Assembly (NCBI GenBank): GCA_032207245.1 | Contig: CM063498.1 | Coordinates: forward strand, 95,144,801 to 95,208,800 | Direction: 5' to 3' | From: Pardosa pseudoannulata | Lineage: Eukaryota; Arthropoda; Arachnida; Araneae; Lycosidae | DNA: 64,000 nucleotides | Shown: positions 12,761 to 26,599 of the stretch, piece by piece | How the letters are laid out: every line of letters begins with the position of its first letter | Numbering within the stretch: position 1 is the stretch's first letter | Notes under the pieces: generated by a model | Database searches by the model: none | Told to the model about the DNA's origin: nothing | What the model saw: the letters and a program-made list of their open reading frames with translations, nothing else | Translations under genes and position numbers: made by a program

Positions 12761-15039
12761 AGTTTTAAACTAATATTAAAATGTAATATGTTAAATTCTA
12801 GAACTTTGCTCGAACTCATTGAGCCTTCTAGTTAAGGCCATGTGTATATCTATTATTCTATTTTCATAAAACGACACGCAAATAAAACAAGTTTAATCAT
12901 GTGAAAATTTAATTTTATAATTATAAAACTGGTTTTTTGAACATTTTTCAACTAGTACTTTAACTTTTAAATTTGAGATGTAAAGACAAACATATATTAT
13001 ATTCATTTATTAAATATGTATAGCATTAAATATCTGACATCGTTACGTTATTTTTATTTGCTTTAAAATTTTTTAATGTAAAACACTTACCAAAAAGCCA
13101 GATGTACAGCATTTGTTTTTGTGTAGTTACGACGATAATATCAAAATTTACCCCAACTGCTGTTATTAATACAGCCATTGTAAATAAATAAAAAGCTGCT
13201 TTTAGAAAAATCAGTCTGCAAGTGCCGTAATTGTGTTACAATGAAAGAATATTTTTATAAAAGTCGATTTTCGGAACTGTTTTTATAGGAAGGAAGATTG
13301 CAACAACATACTTTTTGAAATGACTTTTATTTTCTTTCTATTTAATTGTCATGTATACTTTACTGTTGTAGTATGAGAATATTAAAAGAAAAATTTAGAG
13401 ACTTTTAAGAAATTCTTTTGTTTTGCAGAGATTCTTTTGATTTCCCAAAGTAATGGTAGAATGCTTATTAAAATAATTAATCTTAACCATCTAACATGTG
13501 TGACGCAGGAATTCTTTAAACTTTTTAGGGACATTTGTGCAGTTTTGGAAAGTAAATATTATAAAATTACATACAATTAATTTAAGCAACCGATATTATC
13601 CGAGAATATATCAATTCTTTATTAGAAAAATGTATTTAAAATTGTGAAATATTAAAACAATGTGCTGCCATCTACCGTCCACAAAGGTAACATTTGTTAG
13701 TGATATCACGTAACAGGGTTGAAGCGTTACATTTTAATATCAACTGTACTTTTTGAACGGTTTTTAAGAATATCTATGCAAAATTTGATGCATTTAGGAC
13801 AAACAGTAGAGATTTTCAAATAGGACAAATGTATATAGCAAGAGTATTTTTTCATACACCTCGTTCAGGAGTCTGAATAAGAGTAAAGAAATTAACGAAA
13901 AATTAGCAGTTTACTTAGCATTTAAAACTACTGAAAGTGGAAATTAGCTTTAATGAAAAGAATGAAAAAAATTAAGGCAACTTAATATCTAATAACTTTG
14001 ATTAAAAGTGGAAGCTGTTCTAGAAACATATGTAGGATACTTGCATTTATTTCTAACCTCACTTTAATACAGTAAAAAATTTTTAAAAAATATTGAACAG
14101 AATGAACATGTTTAATATTCAGTGTTGTAGTACACTTAAACTCACCACGGTTAAGAAATTATAAAATTTTCTTTTATTAGTATCATAATTTACACTGCAT
14201 GATTTCCCCAAGCTATTCAGATTAAAGAATATAAAATCAAAAATTGGAAAGGATACTGTATTTCATAATTTTTTTATAGCCTGAATTTTTACAATCAAAA
14301 TAATCTAAGTTTGGCCCAGAAATCTTTCCCCAATTATTTTTCCAACAAGCAGCAGTAACTTAAATTTTATCTCCTCTAGAAATCGTCTTTCGTGATACAA
14401 ACTCGAATCTTTACGAAAACAAATTTCCCCCCAAGAAAAGATCTAATAAGTAGATAAATCGGATAACTATTACAATATAATTTTTTTGGTGAAAGTTATG
14501 CCGCTTTCTTTCGAACACCGACAGATTGTGTTCAGGAGATAAATGCTTAGTGGCGTCTGTTTTAATTAAATTCTAAAAAGGAGACGAATATAAATAAAAG
14601 CATATTCTGTTAGCTGACCAGTTTAATTGCATGCGAGCAAGGAAATTAGAAATATACCAAATGGCTCATGTCATTAGCGTACTTAAAGCTCATAATTCAA
14701 TCAGCTGCTAAAAGTTGCCGAATTGTGGACTATCCAATATCAATTTTGCCAACCCAAGGAAGTCGTGATGGTGAATAATAATTAGTCGGAGAGTACAAGA
14801 AATGCACTTCTTCCTGTCTCGCCATTTTTTTTTCGTTGGAGAGTTTCAAGCTGCGAAGTTAATCTAGAAATTAGAACCACTGATGCCTTTACTACTGATG
14901 CCTATATATCCATTGAAAAATATTATTTCCTGTTCAGCAGTTATTAATAAAAAAAGGTCTATAGCCCTAGTAATCATGGTTCAATTTGTGCAATGCTCCA
15001 TATTTATTCTAGAGAGATGTATGAAAAATGCTTAGTAAG
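12761..15039. other. About 2.3 kb with no recognisable gene
   Basis: AT-rich sequence without obvious repeats, conserved reading frames or element ends on either strand. Confidence 0.5.
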
Positions 15040-16678
15040 AATCTTTATTTTATAATAACTGATTTTTACAAGCTCTCCCTTTTAAACTTTGAAATCTACA
15101 TATTCGCTGCAATTTTATCTAGATACTGAAAGGATTTAAAAACATTAAAGTGTGTAGTTTACATAACCAATTGCTTATAAACAAATAGGTAAAAGATTAC
15201 AAACCAATTTTTTACTCAAAAACATTTTAATTTATTTTCCAGTGATAAACAATTGATCAACAAGAAAATAAAACATAACAAAATGTTTCCTTTATTTACG
15301 TACAGTATAAGAAATCTAACGAAATAAGCAAACATTTTGTTTTCCCAGATTGGTACATGAAAAAATATTTGAAATTATTTACTTGCTAAATCTTTACTAT
15401 TTATTTTATTACAGAAAACACCACCGAAAAAAACTTTCTTTAATAAACTGTATACTATACGGTTTTATGAGAATTACTTTTGAAGGAGGGGTCTTATTCA
15501 GCAAAGAAAAGAAATTTAAATATCTATTTACATTTTATTACAAAAATTTAAACCCCTGTATTTGACTTTTATGTCCTATGGCATATTTAACTTTTGACAA
15601 TTTTAAACTTGGGAAAAAGTTTTAAGGTTTTGAAATGAGGACTATTTATCTACTACCTTAACTTAACAAAATCTACACGGAAGATGATAAAATATCTTAA
15701 CTCTTTAGAATAAAATGCTTTCCTGTTATTAAACTTGGAAAAAGTTCTTAGGTTTTGACAGGAAGACTATTCATCCCCTACCTTAACTTGACAAAATCTA
15801 CATGGAAGATGATAATATATCTTAACTCTTTAGAATTAAGTAAAGTCATCTTTGAAAATGCTTTCCTGTTATTAAACTTGGAAAAAGTTCTTAGGTTTTG
15901 AAAGGAAGACTATTTATCCTCTACCTTAACTTGACAAAATCTACATGGAAGGTGATAAAATATTTTAACTCTTTAATGTTAAATTAAGTCATCTTTGAAA
16001 ATGCTTTCCTATTATTCATTGAGAAGTCTGTTCTGTTGTTAGAAACAAACATCCTATTTAAATTTGCCTCAATTTCAATTTGAGATAACAATTTTGGATA
16101 ACTTATTAATTCATAAAAGTAGTGACAGCTCTAATATTAGTTTCATTAAAGCTTCGGAAATATCCATTACAGACGAAAGACCACCCCATGTTTTACCACC
16201 CGGAAACAAATGAGGTCTTTATTCACCATTTTGCAATTAGTCTCTTTTAAATTTTGAAAATTACATATTAACTACATATTTGTAAAAAAGACTAACTGCT
16301 AAAAGGATTTAGAAACATTAAAATGTAGTTTGACCAATGAATTTTTTTTATGAAGTGGTAAAATTTTATGAACAAAAATTTCGTAAATATATTTGGATAA
16401 TTTCTGTTTGGCATGCAGTTGACCAACAATATAGTAAAATCTAACAAATTACTTCCGATGATATTGCCGCTTACAAGAAATCTAAACAAAATAGGCAACA
16501 TTTTGTTTTACTAGAATGGTACATAAATACCTAAACTTAATCTCCTTGACAAATCTGATTTATTTTATTACAGAAAAACTGTTTATACCACCAAGGTTTT
16601 CAACAGACAAGATTTTATATGGGTTTATAGAAATTCTTTTAAAAGCAGGGTCTTATTCAGTAAAGTATTAGAATTTAA

Positions 16679-16897
16679 ATGTTTATTTACATTCTATTAC
16701 AAATTATTGGGTTCCTGGATGGATCTGACCTCAATGTCTTATCTCATATTTTAACTTCCGAAGACCTTAAACTTGAAAAGAAATGTTACATTTTCAAGGG
16801 AAGATTATTTAACAACTTCCTTAGCTTGATACAATTCATGCAGAAGAGGACGATAACATGTCTTAACTCTTCAGTATTTAAATTAAGTCATCTTTGA
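16679..16897 (+). CDS. Recurring small reading frame in the tandem unit, first copy
   Basis: A 72-codon frame whose last ~59 codons (DGSDLNVLSHILTSEDLKLE...KLSHL) align with frames in the later units. Relative to the copy at 19687 the length difference is a multiple of three, and several changes are synonymous (CTC/CTT, AAT/AAC, TTA/CTA, TTT/TTC). I recognise no protein family, signal peptide or domain; the peptide is Leu/Lys/Asn-rich. No promoter or splice context is evident. It may be chance in a satellite, or a remnant of a small gene inside the repeat unit. Confidence 0.15.
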   Translation: MFIYILLQIIGFLDGSDLNVLSHILTSEDLKLEKKCYIFKGRLFNNFLSLIQFMQKRTITCLNSSVFKLSHL

Positions 16898-18625
16898 AAA
16901 CGCTTCCCTATGATTTTACGACAAGGCTTCTTGGTTACCAGAAACGAACATCCCATTTTATTAGCCTCAATTTCAGTTTGAAAGAGAATAACTGGTCATA
17001 ATCAAAAAGTGCTAATTGATAAGTGCAGGGACTGTTAAAATATTAGTTTTGCTGCAAAAACTAGGAAATATCTATTAAAGTCGACTAAAAAACTTAAAGT
17101 CTTAAAGAACTATCCCTGATTTTTTACTTGAAATTAATAATTTCTTCATTTTATATTTAATCCCTTTTAATCTTATCTCCCTCTTAACCTTTGAGACTTA
17201 CATATTAACATTATATTAAAATAAACTAATTGCTGGAAGGATCTAAAAACATTAAAATTTATTTTTGTATTTTCAGCAAGGAAATAAACTTTTTGAACAA
17301 TCTTTGATCAAACTTTGATTTGAAACAAACTTTTTCATAAAAAACATTTTAATTAAATTCACTTGACATGCAATTGATCTACAAAAGAGTAAAACCTAAC
17401 AAACTATTTCCCATCTTCACGTTCCTTTTAATCCTCGAAACCTACTTGTTAATTCTATATTTAAAAAATATTTGCTGGAAGGATTTACAAGATTAAAATA
17501 TTTTTACCGGTGAAATTCTTATGAATAAATAAATGTTTGTAAACAATTCTTTTCTTTAAAACATTTTAATAAATTTCGTTTGACATGCAATTTATCAACA
17601 AGAGAGTAAAACCTAACATATGATTTCCCATCTTTATGTGACCTATAGGAAATTTAAACAAATTAGGCGAAAGTTTGTTTTCCTAACATGGTACATGAAA
17701 TATCTAAATTTATATTATTGATAAATCATAATTATTTTGTTAGATAGAACTATTCACACCACTGAATATAAAGTTTTTTAACAGACAAAATACCGTATGG
17801 GTTCATAGAAACTATTTTCAAAGGATCTTATTAAGTAAAGGAAGAAAATTCAAATGTGCATTCTATAGAAATTTTTAGGCTTGTGGGTGAATCTGACCTT
17901 AACGTCCTATTGCATATTTTAACTTCCGGCAGACTTAAACTTGAAAAGAAATATTACGTCTTCAAGGGAAGACTATTCAACAGCATTTTACATTTAATTC
18001 CTTTTAATCTTATCTCCCTCTTAACCTTTGAAACTTACCTATTAACATTATATATAAAGAAATTAATTGCTGGGAGGGATCTATAAACATTAAAATGCAT
18101 TTGGTGTATTTTGACCAACGAAACAAACTTTTTAAAGGAACTTTGATACAAACTTTGATTTGAAACAAACTTTTTCATACAGACATTTTGATTATACTCA
18201 CTTGACATGCAATTGATCTACAAAAAAGTAAAACCTAACAATTTTCCATCTTAGGATTTACAAGATTAAAATGTATTTTGACCAGTGAAATTCTTATGAA
18301 TAAGTAATAATTGCAAACAACTTTTTTCTTAAAATCATTTTAATAATTTTCGTTGGACATGCAATTGTTCAACAAAAGAGTAAAACCTAACATACCATTT
18401 CCCATCTTTAAGTCGAGTATAAGAAATTTAAACAAAAAAGGCAAAATTTTGTTTTACTAGTAGGGTACATGAAATATCTAAACTTATATTCTTGTTAAAT
18501 CATAGATATTTTGTTAGCGAGAACTATTCATACCACTGGATATAAAGTTTTTAATAAACAAAATACTGTATGGGTTTATAGAAATTATTTTCAAAGGATC
18601 TTATTAAGTAAAGGAAGAAAATTTA

Positions 18626-18805
18626 ATGGATGGATCTGACCTTAACGTCCTATTGCATATTTTAACTTCCGACAACCTTAAACTTGGAAATACATATTAC
18701 GTCTTCAAAGGAAGACTATTCAACAACTTCCTTAACTTGATACAATTCACGAGGAAGAGAATAAAATATCTTAACTCTTCAGTATTTAAATTAAGTCCTC
18801 TTTGA
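18626..18805 (+). CDS. Recurring 59-codon reading frame, third main unit
   Basis: ATG at 18626, stop TGA at 18803-18805, 59 codons: MDGSDLNVLLHILTSDNLKL at the start, VFKGRLFNNFLNLIQF in the middle, KLSPL at the end. It differs from the next unit's copy by four synonymous changes and a cluster of three amino-acid changes (GNT for EKK). The equivalent frame in the 17.9-kb unit (from 17856) keeps the first half (SDLNVLLHILTSG) and then diverges because of the deletion there. Function unknown. Confidence 0.2.
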   Translation: MDGSDLNVLLHILTSDNLKLGNTYYVFKGRLFNNFLNLIQFTRKRIKYLNSSVFKLSPL

Positions 18806-19686
18806 AAATGCTTCCCCATTACTTTTCGACAAGGTTGCATGGTCGTCAGAAACAAAAACATCCTATTTTTGATTAGTCTAAATTTCAGTTTGTAAGAGGA
18901 TAACTGGTCGTAATCAAACCATGCTAATTGTTAAGTGAGGAGACTGTTGTAATATTAGTTTTGATGCAACTTTGGAAATATCCTTTAAAGCCAAAAGAAC
19001 TTTCCCTGATTTACTACCTGAAGTGAATAATTTCTTTATTCTGCATTTTACATTTAATTCCTTTTAATATTATTTCCCTCTTAACCTTTGAAACTTACAT
19101 CTTAACATTATATAAAAAAAGCTAATTGATGGAGGGAATCTATAAACATTAAAATTTATTTGGTGTATTTTGACCAACGAAATAAATTTTTTAAAGGACC
19201 TTTGATACAAACTTTGATTTTAAACAAACTTTTTCATAAAGACATTTTGATTATACTCACTTGACATGGAATTGATCTACGAAAAAGTAAAACCTAACAA
19301 TTTCCCATCTTAGGATTTACAAGATTAAAATGTATTTTGACCAGTGAAATTCTTATGAATAAGTAAATGTTTGCAATCAACTTTTTTCTTATAAAAACAT
19401 TTAAATAACTTTCATTGTACATGCAATTTATCAACAAAAGAGTAAAACCTAACATACCATTTCCCATCTATAAGTTGAGTATAAGAAATTTAAACAAAAA
19501 AGGCAAAATTTTGTTTTACTACTTCGGTACATGAAAATCTGAAGTTATATTCTTGTTAAATCATAGTTATTTTGTTAGCGAGAACTATTCATACCACTGG
19601 ATATAAAGTTTTGAACAGACAAAATACTGTGCGGGTTTATAGAAATTATTTTCAAAGGATCTTATTAAGTAAAGGAAGAAAATTTA

Positions 19687-19866
19687 ATGGATGGATCTGA
19701 CCTTAACGTCCTATTGCATATTTTAACTTCCGACAACCTTAAACTTGAAAAGAAATATTACGTTTTCAAGGGAAGACTATTCAACAACTTCCTTAACTTG
19801 ATACAATTCACGCGGAAGAGAATAAAATATCTTAACTCTTCCGTATTTAAATTAAGTCCTCTTTGA
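19687..19866 (+). CDS. Recurring 59-codon reading frame, last unit
   Basis: ATG at 19687, stop TGA at 19864-19866, the same length and the same start and stop as the copy 1.06 kb upstream. The central segment reads LKLEKKYYVFKGRLFNN. No known family is recognised. The conserved start, stop and frame in two units, with a multiple-of-three indel against the oldest readable unit, is the only support for coding. Confidence 0.2.
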   Translation: MDGSDLNVLLHILTSDNLKLEKKYYVFKGRLFNNFLNLIQFTRKRIKYLNSSVFKLSPL

Positions 19867-20100
19867 AAATGCTTCCCCATTACTTTTCGACAAGGTTGCA
19901 TGGTCGTCAGAAACAAACATCCTATTTAAATTTGCCTCAATTTCAATTTGTGAGAGGATAACTACCCATAATTAAACCGTGTTAATTCATAAGAGCAGGC
20001 ACAGTTATGATATTAGTTTCACTGAAGCTTCGGAAATATCCATTACAGTCCCCCCTGCTTCCCAGCCGTGAAATAAATGACATCTTTATTCCTCATTGTC

Positions 20101-20740
20101 TGACATAAATGTCTGAGATAACGACGCCGTCACTTCTGCCATAAAAAGACAAAAGTATTAAAACACAGACCTCATTCGTCATCTTAGGGTGAATTACTGA
20201 CAAAATTTAAAAGCTTTTGTAGGAGATGGATATAAGGCTTTATTCGACGAATGTAGAACTTTAGAGCGAAATCAAAGAAGAGATAAACACAGAAAAGAAA
20301 TGAAAAATTACGAATAAGGAAAGGGTGGGGGAAGGGTTTGAGAGTCATTGAACTATAATTTTCTGACATAAGAATTCAAGAGAATAAATGAAAATCAAGA
20401 AAGTGGAACTGATAAATTACATGGCTGGCTATTCTAGAATCTTTGCAGGTTCTAGTCATTGCTTCAGTTTCAAGAAGGTCTGATGATCACTGGAATTAAA
20501 ATTTTTCTTTAAAAACTTTAGATTTAAAGCTTGCTACGTAAAATCTAAGAAAGAAACATTAGTTCTTGATCGCATTTATCTATATTTATTTTTAAAATAC
20601 TGGTGCTTTAAACTTTTCAATTACAATTTATGTCAATTATAATTGTTCTAGTGAATGCTTACAAAAACAAACTAAAACATTTGCGAACAGTAAAAAATAA
20701 TGAATAAAGTAAATAAGAGTTCGCGAATCTTTAATTCTTA
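20101..20740. other. Non-coding stretch between tandem array and Helitron
   Basis: Unique AT-rich sequence; the 61-codon minus-strand frame at 20184-20369 has no recognisable family. Nothing else is seen. Confidence 0.5.
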
Positions 20741-21379
20741 TCTTTATATATAAAATTTTTCTGTCCGTGTGTTCGTAATAGAACTTCTCGTACACGGCTA
20801 GACTGATTTTGATGCAATTTTGTGGTTTGGGTTTGGAGTGCTACGGTCTACTTTTTTGCAACACGAGGGCTAATGAGACCGGGACCTACAGCTTAAAGCC
20901 GATTCCGAACGGCTACGTACATCTATGCCACAGTGGGATCCGAACCCATGAACTCCGGTACCGAAGGCCAGCACCCTAACCAATCGGTCATTGTTCGGCA
21001 TGCAATTTTGTGTATGTATTTAAGTTGATTCGAGAATGATTTATAGTCACAGTTTAATCCAATAGAAAATTTTTTTTATTAAAAAGCAAGAATCGTGCTC
21101 TTATTGAGATTATTAAAATGCCACTTAACCCTTCACTGCCAACGTATCTGTGGTACAGTGGTAAGCGCAACTGGCTACAGTACTAAAAATCCCAGGATTG
21201 AATCTCCGTAAGGCAATGTAGGAATTTTAATTTAATCTAATTACGTTTGAGATGACTGTACGAGTGGGGGCGTCAAGCATTTTTAAGATTTTTTTCCTTA
21301 CTTTGCCATGAAAATGGTACAATGTACAATTTTTGGATTTACAGCGTTAAAACAGGACGATGTCTGCCGGGAAGTCTAG
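20741..21379 (+). mobile_element. Non-autonomous Helitron-like element, interrupted by a SINE
   Basis: The left end starts TC-TTTATATATAAAATTTTT and continues with the CTGTCCGTGTGTTCG and ACGGCTAGACTGATTTTGAT blocks common at arthropod Helitron 5' ends. The right end is GATGTCTGCCGGGAAGT-CTAG followed by T, matching the CTRR terminus. It sits between A and T, as Helitrons do. There are no terminal inverted repeats or target-site duplication, as expected. It has no Rep/helicase coding. A SINE occupies 20825-20999. A tRNA-like stretch (TGGTACAGTGGTAAGCGC...GGATTGAATCTC, about 21150-21205) lies in its second half, perhaps a captured older SINE. Confidence 0.75.
20825..20999 (-). mobile_element. 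tRNA-derived SINE, nearly full length, minus strand
   Basis: Reverse copy of the SINE best seen at 33289-33472. It is flanked by a perfect 13-bp target-site duplication ATGCAATTTTGTG at 20812-20824 and 21000-21012. On the minus strand the order is the tRNA-like head (GACCGATTGGTTAGGGTGCT, then the B-box region GGGTTCGGATCCC), the conserved body (CGGTCTCATTAGCCCTCGTG) and a short CCAAACC-rich tail. The insertion lies inside the Helitron and is therefore younger than it. Confidence 0.92.
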
Positions 21380-24230
21380 TATATATTATAAAATTCTTTA
21401 TTGAAATTATTCCATTGTCGCTCTCTATTGGTCTAACTTACAGCTTAAGAATGAAAATAATTCCAAAGAATGAGCTCTAAATATATGTGAGAGCTTGAAA
21501 ACAGAACCAAACGAAGTCCATTTGGAAAAGTGTAAAAATATTGGGTCCAACAGTTTCTGTTTTATAACTAGTTCATGGAAACAAATTAATTTTAGGAAAT
21601 GCTTAATAGATATTTTCTACCGTATATACATATGGAATATGAATTTTTTAACGGAGATAAATGATTATGTTTTTTTAAAGAAAACTGGTCTTTGCTTGCT
21701 CTGACTGCGAAAACCTCATATACTGTCACTAATCTCACTTGTTCTAGACAGGTAAATTTCCCTAGCTGAGAAAACAACGTATGAAATTAATATATTTGGA
21801 TCATTTTAGTCTTAAAACTCATGAAAAATGATTTATTTTTAATAATTTTTGAAAGTGGAATGCTACTCCAATCTTTGAAGAGATAAGGAACCTTCAAAAT
21901 TACAGAATTCGATCAAAAGTATGAAATTTTATATCTTTGAAAAAAAAAAAAAAAAATTACCAAGTTTCTTAAAGTTTGACATGTTTTCTTGTCAAACATT
22001 TCAATTGAATAATTATTTTAATTCATAGGTACCTTATGTTTATGGTACCCATGTATTTAAAAATTTCAAATTCCAGTTTGATGATTTTGGTATCGCATTC
22101 GAGACTTCGAAATGTTCCTTTGTGCTTTACCTTTTTTTCAACTTTACTCACATTTTTGAATATTACCTATTTACGTGTGTCATAACCCTGGGTATGATTT
22201 TTTTTAAACCTTTAAGTTTTTTAAAAATTATAGGCTATTTAATGCAGTGAAATTAAGGAATAAAATTGCTATATCACTCTATAATTTGAATAAAACTGTA
22301 AATATTTTATGTTTCAGATATTAAATCTATTAATTCTTGATACCACATAAACTTCTGAACAGGAAAATATAATTGATATTGTTTGCACCCTAATGTTTTT
22401 CAAACGTAAATCGTTATAGTAAAATGCCTCTGACTCATTTGACAGTTACATGAAAAATTATTAGATGATACATAATTTATAACCTTGGAATGAATTTGGT
22501 CTTTAGAATCAGGCAACACAATACATTTGTATTACGAAGGGGATTTCTAACTCTGACCAGGACACATAAGAAAATGTATTCTACTTAACTGTTAATAATA
22601 ATGGCACGCTTATTTTATAGAGAGAAAATATTTACATCATCTAAATAATTTCGATCTTTTATCATAAAACTTGTTTTTCTTTACAAATTATTTTCGCTGT
22701 TGAGCTTCCCAATTTTTCCTATTCACCATTTCAGTTTTTGTTAAAGGGGCTTTTCTAATTTGCTAGTGCTCTATACCCGCAGTTTATTTAAACTAGTAAT
22801 GAGTAAACTACTTTTTAATGGGCAAACTTTTATTACCGTTGTTTTAATTGAGTATAAAAATGTACCCTTTTTTTTAGTACGATAAGGTAGAAATCAGAAT
22901 GAAGCTGTTAAGTTCCACATACTCTTATAACTATGAGCAATGCTATTGTTGCTTAAATTTTGAACCAACATTCTAATTTGCGGAAGCATATAACTGTTCC
23001 ACATATTTACTTGTGTATTTTGGTAAAAATACTCAGTGTTTTGTAATATTCAAGACATTTTAACGTATTATTAAGTATCTAGAAGATCATTGATTCATCT
23101 TTTCCTAAAAGCTATGTTTCTATAGAAATCTGACAGTGCATTGCAAGCATTTAAAATATTTTGCTCTTTTGTACTTAAGATAATGACTTCCGTGATTGTC
23201 AAAGTGTTAGTGTTTCTGGGGTTGTATATATCATCGTTAGTGTAAATAAGGGGGAGGAAAAGTCATTGACCCTTTTTTTTTGCTACACTGTCAGCAAGTC
23301 TCAATTTTATTCATGAGAGGCATTGAAAGAGAATTGCCATTTTCCGTGAAGGGAGCAATAATCTTAATCGCTACAATAAACCCTGACAACAGAATGAAAT
23401 ATGGAAGACTATAGAAGTGACTGAGAAGGTAGCAGTGATAATGTTTCTTGCTAAAAATATATTTCTTCTCAGAAGCTGTTATATTCGAAGGGATAGGCTG
23501 AGTGGTTCTCGCAGTGTGACTTACTGTCGTGAGGTTAAATGAAAACCTTATATTTTTGGAATGATTCTCCTAAAAATGACCCATTTGATCACGGTACATT
23601 TCAAATACAGTATACATGGTACATGAATACTGTATTTGAATTAATCCATAGGAAGATGAGAGTAAATTTCTTTTTGTGCAACACAAATCTGGTATCGTAC
23701 TTCTATATATAAATATTAAGAAGACAGTTGTAATCCAATTCTTTGCAGTTTGCTTGTGGCAAGAAGTAAGATTCACGCTGTTGGTTTAACAATAGATTCA
23801 CATTTTCGACCCTGCTGTTAACATCTGTCAACTTGATAAAATCTCTATATGAATTAAATAGTAGTAATACTATCATTTATGTGTATATTTTTTTATAAAT
23901 TTTTAACACGAAACCTGATTGTGGAATTTGCAATAACTACCCTGTTTCTACAAATCAAGTAGGACCTTATTAATATTTTTCAAGGTAATTTTATCTCCTG
24001 TGAAAAGAGTATAAGGTAGATAATTTTTTTCTATGGATTTAACACTTTCATCCCTAAATATTTATAAATACTTTTAATTTTAATACTTTAAAAAAATATT
24101 TTTACTTCCACTATAAAGCTTGACTGAAGAGTTAGAGGATAGCGTTCGGAAACAGACTTATAAGGTTCACTTTTGCCATGGATTTTAATACCGTTTGTAA
24201 TGGACCTTACACAGCAAACTCTAGAGTTAA
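21380..24230. other. About 2.8 kb with no recognisable gene
   Basis: AT-rich unique sequence. A poly(A) run lies at about 21942-21956 and a perfect inverted repeat at 23600-23640. A faint tRNA-like A-box (GGCTGAGTGGTTCTCGC, about 23496) has no matching B-box. Reading frames of 60-70 codons occur but none is recognisable. Confidence 0.5.
23600..23640. repeat. Perfect 14-bp inverted repeat, 13-base loop
   Basis: The arms TTCAAATACAGTAT (23600-23613) and ATACTGTATTTGAA (23627-23640) are exact reverse complements. The loop ACATGGTACATGA itself contains a CATG-GTA-CATG palindrome. No flanking duplication is seen, so it is not clearly a transposon. Confidence 0.85.
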
Positions 24231-24405
24231 GGCCGAATGAAGGATGAATGTGTAGGTCATTGCTATTTGTTGTCAGAGTTCATGGGTTCGAATTCCACTG
24301 CTGACACAGACCTTCATATCTTTTATGAATTTGCTGAGAGTAATAAATCCAGGTCTCATTAGTTCACGGGTAACAAAACAGTAGATTGTGATGCTCTCAA
24401 CCAAC
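24231..24405 (+). mobile_element. tRNA-derived SINE, diverged copy
   Basis: The B-box region AGTTCATGGGTTCGAATTCC, the body AGGTCTCATTAGTTCACGGG and AACAGTAGATTGTGATGCTC, and a CAACCAACCAAC tail match the SINE at 33289 with many substitutions. The A-box half is poorly preserved. No clear target-site duplication remains. Confidence 0.8.
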
Positions 24406-25879
<1,474 letters not shown>

Positions 25880-26190
25880 CGATGCCCACAGTACAAAAAC
25901 TGTTACAACAACTATTCAAAGTGTCGACCGTACACATTATTGGATAAAATATAGCAATGAAGGAACGATTGGTGGACGTGCTGTAAGTTTCTGTAAGTTT
26001 CATGAATGTCTGCTACAGCGATTCCAATCTTTGCTATTGTTTCTGGTTTCTCTACTTGTGTCTCTTAAATGAGGCTTTAGTCTGTCCCAAGATTAAGAAA
26101 TCCCTAAAGTTAAGGTCAGTCGATTGTACAGGCATAGTACCAGGACCATTACTTTCGATCCATCTTGCCGAATAAACCGTCCGACCTCCT
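25880..26190 (-). pseudogene. Decayed DDE transposase C-terminal region
   Basis: Read on the minus strand, the segment gives RWIESNGPGTMPVQSTDLNF then RDFLILGQTKASF. It aligns with the pattern of Tc1/mariner-superfamily DDE transposases in which an Arg-Trp-Ile-Gly-x-Gly-Gly-Pro stretch precedes a Pro-x-Arg-Ser-Pro-Asp-Leu block holding the third catalytic Asp, then Asp-Phe-Phe-Leu-Trp-Gly. Here Ser-Pro-Asp has become Ser-Thr-Asp and several stops follow. It is non-functional. It is probably the same family as 26600-26760 and 32738-33092. Confidence 0.65.
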
Positions 26191-26599
26191 CCGTTTGAAC
26201 GGACGGTTATGGGGCTCTTTAGCTAGAAGGCTTTATTACCGATCCTAACGGTTGTTGGTAATTGAGATACAATTTTTTAGTAAATGATATTAAAAATTTT
26301 GAAAAGAGTAATTTTAAAGATTTTACCCGTTAAAGGTCTGTAATGCAAAAGATCGGTAACGGTGGATTTGTAACTTGCTGTCTGTAACAGTACAAGAAAA
26401 CGTATTAGTACCCTGAAAAGGAAGATATGATCAGTAACCAGGGTGCAATGCACTATTTCATTCCTCTGCAATATTCATAGTACACAATAGCTTTTTTAAA
26501 ATACTGAGTCACAACATATAGCACATAAATCCAAATGAAGCAATAACAGCTAGTGGGAAGTTTAAATATAAGGCTGTTATTGTTAGCAATGCAGCTTGT

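Larger units (their letters stand above)
15040..20100. repeat. Large tandem array, ~0.74-1.17 kb units
   Basis: The block around GATCTGACCTTAACGTCC recurs at about 16717, 17888, 18627 and 19688, with a decayed version near 15555, so unit spacings are about 1160, 1170, 740 and 1060 bp. Other shared blocks are CTCTTAACCTTTGA, TTGACATGCAATTGAT, AAAGTAAAACCTAACA and GGTTTATAGAAATT. The short 740-bp step reflects loss of the middle of one unit. A smaller triplication, with the block ACTTGGAAAAAGTTCTTAGG or a variant near 15605, 15734 and 15880 (128-146 bp apart), lies within the first unit. Units differ by point changes and indels, indicating an old array with recent partial homogenisation of the last two. 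Confidence 0.9.

Noticed and set aside
21124..21380. A tenth TTAA element starting TTAA-CCCTTCACTGCC
   Set aside because: No matching right terminus or TTAA partner was found; the sequence lies inside the Helitron-like element.
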